This document shows, in pieces, positions 51,389 through 59,912 of a stretch of 64,000 bases of DNA. The DNA lies in contig JAKASE010000004.1 in NCBI GenBank assembly GCA_021819135.1, positions 1 through 64,000 on the forward strand, written 5' to 3'. Both the position numbers and the translations under genes were made by a program. The notes beneath the pieces are model-generated. The model was not told the origin of the DNA and made no database searches. It worked only from the letters and a program-made list of their open reading frames with translations. This DNA is from Thermoplasmata archaeon (lineage in GTDB: Archaea > Thermoplasmatota > Thermoplasmata > Lutacidiplasmatales > UBA184). Every line of letters starts with the position of its first letter. Position 1 is the first letter of the stretch.

Positions 51389-52626
51389 CCTCCCCCGGAC
51401 TCGGCGGCGAGCATGCGCATGAGCCGGCTCAGCGTCTCGTCGGCCTCCTGCAGACGACGCATGCGGAGGAGCTCGGTCGCCTCGCGGATCTGGATCGCGG
51501 CCTCGCGCGACGTCTCGCCTTCGGGCGGCAGGGTCCGGACCCGTCCGGCGAGGGTGCGCGCTTTCCGCAGCAGCCGGCCGAGCATCTCATCCTCGCCCTC
51601 CGCGGGCGGCGGGGGCGGGACCAACGGGGCGGCCGCGGAGGCGGGCTCGGGGGCGTTCTCGAGTTCTTCGAGCGCGCGCCTCAGATCGCGGATGCCCTGG
51701 ATCGCCTCGGGGATGCGGCCTTTCCTCAGGTGCCGCCCGGCTTCGAGATGCAACCGCCGCGCCGCCGCCGCGGGCGTGTGCTCCTCCGGATAGTGGTCCA
51801 GGGACTCCCCGGTGCGCTTGAGCTCCTCCTCGATCGACGCCGGGATCGCCTCGTGGAGCAGCATGAGCGTCTGCGCGGATTGCTGTGCGATGCTATCGAG
51901 GACCTCTTCGGTGATCTCCGGTTGGGCGAGCCGGTCGCGGATCGCCGCCACTTCGCCGGTGATCTCGCCGAGAGGGAACCCGAGCTCGACGGCCTCGGCG
52001 CGGAGCGCGTCGATCTGCGCGAGCAACCGCTGAAGGCCCCTCCAGTCGGACTCGAACTGGGTCAGCCGGCGTTCGGCCTCTGCGAAGAGCCGCCCGGCCT
52101 CCGTCCGATCGCCGGCGTTCAGGGCGTCGTCGATCCGGGCAAAGTCCGTTCGGAAGGCGAAACGTACGCCGCTCTTCTGGAGCGCGTCGCGTCGGTCGCG
52201 GAGGGAGGACCGACGGTCCTGGAGGAACTGCTCGGTCTCCCGGTCGAGGCGGACCTGGGCCGCCCGAAGGATCTCGAGCGCCTCGCTGTCGCGGCCCTCG
52301 GCCTCGATCAACGCGGCCTGGCAGAGATCGCTCGTCACGTCGGGAGCCCGGCCCAGTCCCTGGAGCTGGTCCATCTTCGCCCGGAGGTCGAGGCTGATCG
52401 TCGCGTTCAGTTCCGCCTCGGGCGAGAGCGGAGCCATGCCGCCCCCGGCCGCAGCCGGCGGCGCGGTCGGGCCGGCCCGGTGGCCGTTGCCGTGCGGCTC
52501 CTCGGGCGCGGCGTCCGCGATCGACCGGAGTCCCTCGATCGCGAGGGCCGTCGGGAACCCGCAAACGGGGCAATGCGCCGCCGTGGACGCGATGGGTTGT
52601 TCGCAGACGGGACAGCTAGACGGCAC
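51385..52626 (-). CDS. Zinc-ribbon plus helical-repeat protein
   Basis: 413 residues. N-terminal zinc ribbon (SCPVCEQPI, HCPVCGFP), a Pro/Gly linker, then about 320 residues of helices like those of the gene at 50225-51388. GTG at 52626 is about 40 bases after TTTAAGG on the minus strand. Possibly a scaffold or nucleic-acid-binding protein; no enzyme motif. Confidence 0.82.
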   Translation of the reverse strand: MPSSCPVCEQPIASTAAHCPVCGFPTALAIEGLRSIADAAPEEPHGNGHRAGPTAPPAAAGGGMAPLSPEAELNATISLDLRAKMDQLQGLGRAPDVTSDLCQAALIEAEGRDSEALEILRAAQVRLDRETEQFLQDRRSSLRDRRDALQKSGVRFAFRTDFARIDDALNAGDRTEAGRLFAEAERRLTQFESDWRGLQRLLAQIDALRAEAVELGFPLGEITGEVAAIRDRLAQPEITEEVLDSIAQQSAQTLMLLHEAIPASIEEELKRTGESLDHYPEEHTPAAAARRLHLEAGRHLRKGRIPEAIQGIRDLRRALEELENAPEPASAAAPLVPPPPPAEGEDEMLGRLLRKARTLAGRVRTLPPEGETSREAAIQIREATELLRMRRLQEADETLSRLMRMLAAESGGG

Positions 52627-53196
52627 AGGACAATCCCTGACATACGTCGAGACGTTGGTCGGACCCTTAAAGTCTCGGGCAACTCCGAGGAGAGCCACCC
52701 GTTGAGACGGGCGGACGCAGGGGTACACCGGGTTTCATCGACAGGGGCGGTGGCTCGACCGGCCTGGACGCGGACGGAACCGCGAAGGGTTATTCGTCGT
52801 CCGACCGGGGGACGACCGTGAGACGCGGCACGCTTTTCCGCCATCCTTTCCGGCAGCCCGCGGGCCCTGGCCACGCGGATCCGCCGGACCTCACCCGGCG
52901 AAGCCGGTCACGAGTGCTTCCCTCTCCCCGATTTCCCGTCCGCGAAGCGGCGGCCGCCGGTAGTCCGCTCCTGACGACTCGTCCCGGGGTCGCCCGCGTC
53001 GCGTTCTCGTGGGAACCCTCGCTCGATGCATCGGACTCCCACCCGTGAGTTCCGCACTCCGGTACCTCGGACCAATCTGCAAGGGATGCTGGACGCGTAC
53101 CGCCCGACGACGACCGGCGACGGGCGGTCCTCCGCCAGAGTGCGGGCGAGGTACGGGAGGTTCTTCCCTCCACGAGCCGCCGACCGGCACGCGGGA
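52627..53196. other. Intergenic stretch with hairpins, no protein gene seen
   Basis: 570 bases between two minus-strand genes. A TATA-like GGTTATTCG is at about 52787-52795 (plus strand). Two perfect hairpins with GAA loops stand at 52895-52907 (CCGGC/GCCGG) and 52940-52950 (CCGC/GCGG). Short frames from the GTG at 52818 are Arg/Pro-rich and unconvincing. An RNA gene is possible but unproven. Confidence 0.4.
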
Positions 53197-53496
53197 CTAA
53201 CCACCCGAGAACGTCGGAACTACCGTGAGTCGAGTCGGGCCGTCGATCGTTCGGTCGAGGGGCACGGGTGTATCGTCCACGAGGACGGCGCTTCCCTCGG
53301 GGGCCTGGCCGATCTTGCGGAGCACGACGCGGATCGGCACACCGGCTTCCACCGTGAGTTCGTGCCGGTCGACTCGCCCTGCGCGCGTCACCTCGACGAC
53401 GACCGCGATCTGCGCCCGCGGAAGACCGCGGAGAGGGAGGGCATCGCTCGCTCGCGGGACGTCCGGTGCTCCCCGTGAACTCCTGCGATGCATCAT
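53197..53496 (-). CDS. Ubiquitin-like MoaD/ThiS/SAMP protein
   Basis: 99 residues. The last 65 form a beta-grasp sequence (RHELTVEAGVPIRVVLRKIG, SAVLVDDTPVPLD, RLTVVPTFSGG) ending in Gly-Gly, as needed for adenylation and sulfur or protein transfer. Could be a MoaD, ThiS, or small archaeal modifier. The first 30 residues are Arg/Pro-rich, so a later start is possible. Confidence 0.8.
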   Translation of the reverse strand: MMHRRSSRGAPDVPRASDALPLRGLPRAQIAVVVEVTRAGRVDRHELTVEAGVPIRVVLRKIGQAPEGSAVLVDDTPVPLDRTIDGPTRLTVVPTFSGG

Positions 53497-53618
53497 CGGT
53501 TTTCCCCGATTCCGGATCTGACGCCTTGGCTGAGAGGGACTACTACTTCATTACGGGAACGAGGAGGCGGAAGGCCCTCCCCCGACGCTGCATGGCCGTC
53601 CACTTCGTGCTGAGGCGA

Positions 53619-54203
53619 CTACGGGCACGTCGATGCGGTCACGTTCACCATGATGTCGATGCTCCACACCCCCGATGGAAGGCTCGGCGCGGGATCAGGC
53701 ACGACGATGGCCAGGTCCCACGTCACGAACCTCCCCGTCCCGCAGGGTTGTTCGACACCGTTCCCCCAGGCGGTCGCGGCCTGACACCCTGGGTCTTGTG
53801 TCGGAATACAGCCGTACGTGGTCGGTACCGGGGAGCTGATGCTCCAGTTCACGTACAGCGTCTCGTTCGGAACGTTGTGGGTCCACGTTACGTTCGGAAA
53901 GGCCACGGTGCTCCCACCGGAGATCCTGATGGGGAAGGGGGCGGGATAGACCTCTTGCGCGCCAAAGACGGGCCATGAGCCGGCCGGATAGGAGAAGTGT
54001 GCGACAATGCCTTCGAGTTCCACCTGTCCGGGCGCAGGGGACTTGGCCGTGAACAGCGACCCACCGTTCAGCGCGTAGATCGCGACAAGAGTCAATGCCA
54101 CCGACAGGAGCACGGAGATCGCCACCGTGGCGAGGCGGCGGAGCCGTGCAGGGTTCCGCGGCTCCGCGAAGGCGGACATGCGCCATGGTGTCAAACGGGT
54201 CAT
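53619..54203 (-). CDS. Small secreted or membrane-anchored protein
   Basis: 194 residues. One hydrophobic helix (TVAISVLLSVALTLVAIYAL) near residue 30-48 anchors an extracellular-looking domain with Asn-X-Thr/Ser sites, strand-rich sequence and four cysteines (two close pairs, CIPTQDPGC and PC near 160; last near the end). Start could also be ATG 54179. Same layout as the protein at 7235-7774. Confidence 0.7.
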   Translation of the reverse strand: MTRLTPWRMSAFAEPRNPARLRRLATVAISVLLSVALTLVAIYALNGGSLFTAKSPAPGQVELEGIVAHFSYPAGSWPVFGAQEVYPAPFPIRISGGSTVAFPNVTWTHNVPNETLYVNWSISSPVPTTYGCIPTQDPGCQAATAWGNGVEQPCGTGRFVTWDLAIVVPDPAPSLPSGVWSIDIMVNVTASTCP

Positions 54204-54292
54204 TCACTATCAGGATTGCGCCTCGCGACTCTCGTCGGTTCTCGGCGAAACGCGGCCCGGCGTGCCGATCGCCGCCGGCTCGGCCCGGGGAA

Positions 54293-54379
54293 CGCTGAGG
54301 GGGAGATTTGAACTCCCGCGACGGAAACCCGTCACCAGATCTCGAATCTGGCGCCTTGGCCGAGCTAGGCTACCTCAGC
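54293..54379 (-). tRNA. tRNA-Ser (CGA)
   Basis: Minus strand: acceptor GCTGAGG with CCTCAGC, anticodon stem CCAGA/TCTGG around TTCGAGA (anticodon CGA), long variable arm with GACGG/CCGTC stem as in class II tRNAs, T-stem GGGAG/CTCCC with TTCAAAT. Discriminator G, no CCA encoded. Confidence 0.97.
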
Positions 54380-54405
54380 ACCCCGTTCGGCGCAGAGCTT
54401 CTCGC

Positions 54406-54413
54406 GTAAAAGG
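54406..54413 (-). promoter_or_regulatory. TATA box of tRNA-Ser
   Basis: GTAAAAGG on the plus strand (CCTTTTAC on the minus) is about 30 bases before the tRNA 5' end at 54379, the expected position. Confidence 0.6.
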
Positions 54414-54598
54414 ACACCGGCTCCCGCGACGCAGCGAGACCGACGGATCGGTCGCTCGCCGCCCGCTCCTTCGGGGTGGAGTGAGAATCCCCTTTGCACT
54501 GTTCATGGTACGGTACCTGAGGGAAGCGGCTCGCGGCCGACCGGCGAACGGCGGTTCTGCCTTGGCCGCTCCCGGCGCGCCGGTCGACGTCGTGACTC

Positions 54599-55648
54599 CT
54601 AGTTGCCCGGGTCGGAGGGAGTGCCGATCGCGGCCTTGAGACGACGGATCGCGTCGACCGGGAACGGATCGACGTGCCGCCGGTCGGCGAGAAAGAGAGA
54701 GACGTAGTCGCCGAGGGCGATGCCGCTCACGAGCGCCTCGAGCCGGTCCTCGGCCTCGAGCGGGACCGGCAGGACACGGACGCCGCGGGACCGCAGGAGC
54801 CTCTCGAGGTAGCGGAGGCTCTGGCGGATCGGGGGCCGCTCCTCCGACCATTCCAGGAGCAGGGCGGCGTACCGGCTCGCCTCCCGACGCCCAGTCGCGT
54901 CCCATCCGACGATCGCATTGTGCAGGAGCTCCGGCACCTCGTCGAAGGCGGCGACGCGTTTCGTGTTCTCCTCGAACTGGGTCTTCCAGCGCCGCGCGAG
55001 CGCGAGGAAGGAGCTTTCGGCGTACACGAACGGCAGGCGGTCCCCGATCTTCTCGGCGAGCCGTGCGGCGGGTCCGCTCGGCCGCCCGTACGCGGCGATG
55101 TGACGCTCGACGTGCGCGGCGACCCGGCCCACCCGGGCCTCGTTCGACTCCGGAAACCAGGCATCGAGCATGCCGAGGATGCCGCCCAGCAAGTGGCCGA
55201 CCGCGGAACGCGGCTGCGGGATGTTCGGCGGGATCACGAGCAGGGGGACCCCGTCCCGGTGCGCCCTTTCCGCGAGCGATCCCCCGGAGGTGACCACGGT
55301 GCGCCGGGCCCCGAGTCGGCCGGCGGTCTCGTACGATTGGACGGTCTCCCAGGTGTTGCCGGAGTAGCTGACGAGGATCACATGGCTCGAGGGCCCGACC
55401 GCGCGGGGAAGCGCCGGGGACCGGCTCACGACCAGGGCGACCGAGGTCTCCGCCTCCACGACGCCGCGGGCGAGGTCGGCCGCGATCGCGGACCCGCCCA
55501 TGCCGGCGACGATGACGAGCGGGCGCGAGGGGTCGGCCGGTACGGCCAGTTCCCGACCCGTGTGGAACCCGGCGACCAGCGAGGCCGGGAGAGTGGAGGC
55601 GGCCGAGCGCATCCGGTCCCGCCCATCGGTCCGGGGGTGACGCGGCAT
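54599..55648 (-). CDS. Bifunctional phosphoglucose/phosphomannose isomerase
   Basis: 349 residues. SIS-domain marks: AGMGGSAIAADLA and VSYSGNTWETVQSY with ETSVALVVSR; LHNAIVGWDA in the C-terminal half carries the catalytic His region. Archaeal PGI/PMI makes fructose-6-P from glucose-6-P or mannose-6-P. ATG 55648 lies about 26 bases after GATATC (55673-55678) on the minus strand, leaderless. Confidence 0.92.
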   Translation of the reverse strand: MPRHPRTDGRDRMRSAASTLPASLVAGFHTGRELAVPADPSRPLVIVAGMGGSAIAADLARGVVEAETSVALVVSRSPALPRAVGPSSHVILVSYSGNTWETVQSYETAGRLGARRTVVTSGGSLAERAHRDGVPLLVIPPNIPQPRSAVGHLLGGILGMLDAWFPESNEARVGRVAAHVERHIAAYGRPSGPAARLAEKIGDRLPFVYAESSFLALARRWKTQFEENTKRVAAFDEVPELLHNAIVGWDATGRREASRYAALLLEWSEERPPIRQSLRYLERLLRSRGVRVLPVPLEAEDRLEALVSGIALGDYVSLFLADRRHVDPFPVDAIRRLKAAIGTPSDPGN

Positions 55649-55782
55649 CGGTTCTCGGTCCCGTTAGGGAGAGATATCCCTTGCGGGTTCGCCGCCGCTG
55701 CTCGGCAAGTTTCAAGAGTCCTCTCTCCCCTAGTTCAGACGCTTCGAGCGCTCCCGCGGGCGCCCGTCGCGGAGTGTCCACG

Positions 55783-58236
55783 GTGGCCGATGCCCGGGCG
55801 TCCAGAGCGACCCCCGACGGCCGCATCTCCACCGGAACCCCCGGTCTCGACTCCATGCTCGAGGGGGGCCTCGTCGCGCATCGGCCGTATCTCATCGTAG
55901 GCCCATCGGGCACCGGGAAGACCTCGCTCGCGCTCCAGTTCCTCCTCGAAGGAGTCCGACGCGGCGAGCGGACGCTCTACGTGACCCTCGAGGAACCGCC
56001 CAACGAGGTCCGGGTCAATCACCGGGGCCTCGGACCCGAGCTCCTCGAGGTCGAGGTGTTCGACGCGATCCCGGACATCATGCGCTACGAGCGCGTCCCG
56101 TTCAAGGACGTCGCCTCGGTCCGCCACTCGCTGAGGTTCCGGGACGTCCCGCTCGAGATCCGCCTGTCGCCCGAGCTCGCGGCCGTCGAGGTGACGATGA
56201 CCGCGCTCGAGCAGATGCTCCGGACCGAGGTCCTCCACCGGAGCTACTCGCGGCTCGTGATCGACTCGCTGACGGCCCTGCAGTACTTCTGCATGAAGGG
56301 GTTCGACCCGGTCGCCGGGGCGCAGGCGTTCCTGCGATTCGTCTCCGACCTGAGGGTCACGACGCTCCTCACCGTCGAGTCCCCGCTCGAGGACGTCGAG
56401 ACCCCGGAGCGGATGCTCGCCCGCGGCGAGATCCGCCTGTTCCGCTGGGAGCTCGAAGGCCGGACGGTGCGCGCGATCGGGGTCGAGAAGTTCCGCGGTA
56501 GCTCGCACGACGTCCGGCTCCATCCGTACCGGATCGGCCGGGCCGGCATCGACGTCAAGCTCGACGTCACGATTTCCCGCGATACCCGGCAGATCATCGA
56601 GACCGTCCCGTTGTTCGAGCCGGCCGCCGCGAAGGCCCCCGTACCGGTCCCCGCCGAGGCGAGGATCACTCCGCTCGATCCGCTCGCCGAGGAGGTGCGC
56701 GACCTGGTCCTGGCCGGGGTCGACGTCACGGCCCTCCGTTCCGAGGTCGAGGCGGCGCTGGAAAGCGCGACCACCGGCGAGATGAACCGGGTGCGGGCCC
56801 ACCTGGCCCGGGCGAACGCGCTCGCGGTCGATCTCTCCGGCGCGGTACGCGATCTTCCCCTCCGGACCCCTCCGCCGGACCCGACCGTCGCGGATGCGAT
56901 CCAGCGGATCGTCAATCGCAGCGAGGCCGCCCGCGCCGGTTTCCCGCCCACGAACCTGTTGCCCCCGAAGCTGCTCGAGGTCCAGCTCCAGTGGGTCCTT
57001 TCGCTGCTGCCGGTGGCCCACGCCGAGCCGGTCCCGTTACCGGGCGCGGTACCCGAGCCGCTGGACACGGCGGAGTCGGTCGTTGTTCCCGAACCTCCGG
57101 CCGGCGCGACGCTTCCCTCGGAGGGCGAGATCGGCGCGGCCTCGCCCGGCGGCGTCGGACTCGCCGTGGACGCGGTCGTTCCTCCCGTCATCCCCATTCC
57201 AGAGAGCCCCGAGACCACCCCCGAGGTCGAGGAGAGAGGCGCTCCGAGCCCGCTCGAGATATTCCCCGAACCGATCCCGGAACCGACCCCCGAGCCTCGG
57301 TACGCTACCGGGGCCGAGCCGTCGATCGGTCCGGGGACCGGCACCCCCATCCTTCCGCCCACTCCGACGGCCACGGACCCGCGGGCGGGGCCCGGTACTG
57401 CGACCACCCCGTCGTTGGAGCCGCTCGCGTCGCCGGAGACGACGGTCGCTCCAACGCCTTCTCCGGATCGCCCGTCCCCGGTGGGCGAGATCGCCCCCGC
57501 CGCGACGCCGTCGGAACCCCTGCCCGCGGTCGAGAAGCTCCCGGTCCCTGTGCGAAGCCCAACGGTCGCGGCCGCGCGGCCGATGCAGCCCTGGAGCCCG
57601 CCTTCCCTCCCGTGGGTCCAACCGCCGATACCGGAGGCCAAGACGAAACCCGCCGCGCAGACGAGCGCGAGACCGGTTCCCCCGGTGTCCGCGCCACCCC
57701 CGGGCCAACCCTCCCCGCGCGCGGCCCCGCCGCCCGCCCCCGGGCAGAGACCTCCCCTGCCTCAGATCGCCGGGCCCACGCCTGCGGCGATCGCGCCTAC
57801 CGCCACCGCGCCTTGGGCAGCTCCCGCACCCGTCGACCGGGGACCCCCACCCGCGGCCCGGGTCGCCAAGGGGGTCGTCCCTGCTCCCACGGCCCCGGCG
57901 CCGAAGCGGAAGCGGAAGTCCTCCTCATCGACCCGGCGACGCGCCACGGCAGCGCCGGCGACGGCCGCTCCGGCGGCCGCCACCGTACCGACACCGCTCC
58001 GGGAGACCTCTCCCGAGGCCGGCGCCCTCCCGAACCTCCCGACCGAGCCTCCCCCGGCCCCGGTCACCTCCACAAGACCGAAGCGGCGCCCCGCGCGCAA
58101 GCGGAGGGCCCCCTCGGTCGTAGCCGTTCGACCCGGGACCCCGCCTCCCGATTCGGCCCCGCCGTCGACCCCGGAGCCGGCCGAGCCGGCTCCGTTCGAT
58201 GCTCCCGCACCATCCTCGTCGCCGGAGGAGCGATAG
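55783..58236 (+). CDS. KaiC-like ATPase with long Pro/Ala-rich tail
   Basis: 817 residues. RecA-type core: TGTPGLDSMLEGGL, Walker A GPSGTGKT at about 40-47, Walker B LVIDSLTAL near 158. About 220 residues of core and a helical part, then from about residue 420 a 400-residue Pro/Ala/Thr-rich disordered tail with basic stretches (KRKRKSSSSTRRR, RPARKRRAP) that could bind nucleic acid or polyphosphate. GTG at 55783 has GGAG 8 bases upstream; longer TTG/GTG starts exist. Followed immediately by a second KaiC-like gene. Confidence 0.88.
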   Translation: MADARASRATPDGRISTGTPGLDSMLEGGLVAHRPYLIVGPSGTGKTSLALQFLLEGVRRGERTLYVTLEEPPNEVRVNHRGLGPELLEVEVFDAIPDIMRYERVPFKDVASVRHSLRFRDVPLEIRLSPELAAVEVTMTALEQMLRTEVLHRSYSRLVIDSLTALQYFCMKGFDPVAGAQAFLRFVSDLRVTTLLTVESPLEDVETPERMLARGEIRLFRWELEGRTVRAIGVEKFRGSSHDVRLHPYRIGRAGIDVKLDVTISRDTRQIIETVPLFEPAAAKAPVPVPAEARITPLDPLAEEVRDLVLAGVDVTALRSEVEAALESATTGEMNRVRAHLARANALAVDLSGAVRDLPLRTPPPDPTVADAIQRIVNRSEAARAGFPPTNLLPPKLLEVQLQWVLSLLPVAHAEPVPLPGAVPEPLDTAESVVVPEPPAGATLPSEGEIGAASPGGVGLAVDAVVPPVIPIPESPETTPEVEERGAPSPLEIFPEPIPEPTPEPRYATGAEPSIGPGTGTPILPPTPTATDPRAGPGTATTPSLEPLASPETTVAPTPSPDRPSPVGEIAPAATPSEPLPAVEKLPVPVRSPTVAAARPMQPWSPPSLPWVQPPIPEAKTKPAAQTSARPVPPVSAPPPGQPSPRAAPPPAPGQRPPLPQIAGPTPAAIAPTATAPWAAPAPVDRGPPPAARVAKGVVPAPTAPAPKRKRKSSSSTRRRATAAPATAAPAAATVPTPLRETSPEAGALPNLPTEPPPAPVTSTRPKRRPARKRRAPSVVAVRPGTPPPDSAPPSTPEPAEPAPFDAPAPSSSPEER

Positions 58237-59016
58237 ATGGCCACGGAGGGGCTCTCACCGGAGCGACGGGTGGCCACGGGGGTACCGGGGCTCGATCGGA
58301 TGCTCGGCGGCGGTCTGGTCGCCGGCCGGCCGTACCTCGTTACCGGCGGGACCGGGAGCGGAAAATCGCTCCTCGGGCTCCAGTTCCTGCTGGAGGGGAT
58401 ACGGCACGACGAGGAGGTGCTCCTCGTCGCGGTGGACGAGCCTCCGAACGAGATCATCGAGAACGTTCGCTCGTTCGGCTGGGACCTGAGCGCGATCAAG
58501 ACGCTCGACGCGAACCCCGGGACCCGGGCGATCCGTCGGCACATGGCCGTGCAGGAGATCCGCACGATGACCGACCTCAAGTCGATGCGCGATCACTCCC
58601 AGGACCAGAAGCGATCGAGCGATTCCGAGGACATCGCGATCCAGTCGATCCAGCTGAAGCTTCGCCAGCAGATGGCCGACCGGCCGTACCGGCGGGTCGT
58701 CGTCGACTCGATCACGTCCATCCGTCGGTTCGCGATCAAGGCCTCCATGGACCCGCAGGCCGAGCGCACGGAGATCCAGTCGCTCCTGCGGTTCCTTTCC
58801 GAGGCCGGGGTCACGACCCTGATCACGTCGACCCCGAGCGATCCGGGGTTGCTGACGCCGGAGGAGATCCTCACCCGGGGGGAGATCCTCCTCACGCGCA
58901 AGTGGGTCGGCGACCGCTCCGTCCGTCAGCTCAAGATCGTCCGGATCCGCGGATGCGCCCACGACCCGGAGCGTAGACCGTTCGTCATCACCGATCAGGG
59001 GATCCTGATCAGTTAG
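58237..59016 (+). CDS. KaiC-like single-domain ATPase
   Basis: 259 residues. TGVPGLDRMLGGGL, Walker A GGTGSGKS at 37-44, Walker B VVVDSITSI. The final strand-rich part (RQLKIVRIRGCAHDPERRPF) is typical. ATG abuts the upstream TAG with no gap (coupled). May form mixed rings with the first KaiC-like protein (inference). Confidence 0.92.
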   Translation: MATEGLSPERRVATGVPGLDRMLGGGLVAGRPYLVTGGTGSGKSLLGLQFLLEGIRHDEEVLLVAVDEPPNEIIENVRSFGWDLSAIKTLDANPGTRAIRRHMAVQEIRTMTDLKSMRDHSQDQKRSSDSEDIAIQSIQLKLRQQMADRPYRRVVVDSITSIRRFAIKASMDPQAERTEIQSLLRFLSEAGVTTLITSTPSDPGLLTPEEILTRGEILLTRKWVGDRSVRQLKIVRIRGCAHDPERRPFVITDQGILIS

Positions 59017-59414
59017 GTCTCGCCCGCCCGCTCCGGGGGGCCCGGCAACCGAAGAGGCCCGAGCCGCGGTGGGTCGCGGGCTCCCCACGCTGCCGCTTCT
59101 CTTCTTTCGATCGGGAAGGTGACCCCTCGTGGCGACCGCTCACGGGAGAGGGAGGGTGGCGGCGACCGTTGAATCGGGAGAGGAGGGGATGGAACGGGGG
59201 GTTCGATCGTCGTCCCGGTCGGTGGCCGATGGACGCGCTCGGAGCTGTGGAGGCACCGTCCCGGCTCGTGCAAGGAACCCGGGTGGGAAAGGAAGGGGGC
59301 GTTTGATCCCGAGAGGGGGAGCGAACCCCGGCGACGGGCACGAGCCATTGCGCTCGGACCGCACTACACTTTCAATCGAAAGAGGAATAAGGTCGCCCCG
59401 GGCATCCGTCGCGC
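59017..59414. other. Intergenic stretch, no gene seen
   Basis: About 400 bases after the KaiC pair. A weak inverted repeat CTTTCAATCGAAAG is near 59370-59383, followed by TATA-like GAATAAGG at about 59384-59391 for the EVE gene. A tRNA-like T-arm can be drawn on the minus strand but the rest does not fold. Confidence 0.4.
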
Positions 59415-59912
59415 ATGGCGTTCTGGATCCTAAAAGAGGAGCCGGACCACTACTCGTTCGACGACCTCGTGAAGGACGGATCCGCCCGGTGGACGGGGGT
59501 CCACAACCCCCTCGCGCTCCGTCACCTCCGCACCATGGCGCCGGGGGACCGGGCGCTCTACTACCACACCGGCTCCGAGCGGGCGTGCGTCGGTCTCGTG
59601 AAGGTGACGACCGGCCCCGCGCCGGACCCCGGCGACCCCCGGCCCTCGTGGTGGGTCACGGTCTCGCCCGTCCGGCCGCTCCGTCGGCCGATCCCACTGC
59701 GGGAGATCGCCCTCGACCCGGCGCTCACCAACCTCGATCTGCTCCGCATCTCCCGGCTCTCGGTGGTGCCGGTCTCCCCGGACCATTGGGCCCGGCTCCT
59801 CGCCCACGAGAGCGCGACCGCGCCCGGCGATCGACCTACGGCACGAGGCCCGGGTCGCGCGAGAGCCTCCGCGCCACGGCGCCGGCCCATCGCCGGGAAG
59901 CGTAGACGCTGA
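59415..59912 (+). CDS. EVE-domain protein
   Basis: 165 residues. MAFWILKEEPDHYSFDDLVKDG, WTGVHNPLALRHLRTM and LYYHTGSERACVGLVKV are EVE (PUA-like) marks; such domains bind modified nucleotides in RNA or DNA. The last 25 residues are basic and Arg/Ala-rich and overlap the convergent HD gene, so the C-terminus is probably not conserved. Leaderless start about 26 bases after GAATAAGG. Confidence 0.9.
   Translation: MAFWILKEEPDHYSFDDLVKDGSARWTGVHNPLALRHLRTMAPGDRALYYHTGSERACVGLVKVTTGPAPDPGDPRPSWWVTVSPVRPLRRPIPLREIALDPALTNLDLLRISRLSVVPVSPDHWARLLAHESATAPGDRPTARGPGRARASAPRRRPIAGKRRR

Noticed and set aside
59295-59365. tRNA-like T-arm on the minus strand
   Set aside because: A GGTTCG-containing hairpin can be drawn but the acceptor halves lie only about 50 bases apart and no anticodon arm of the right size forms.
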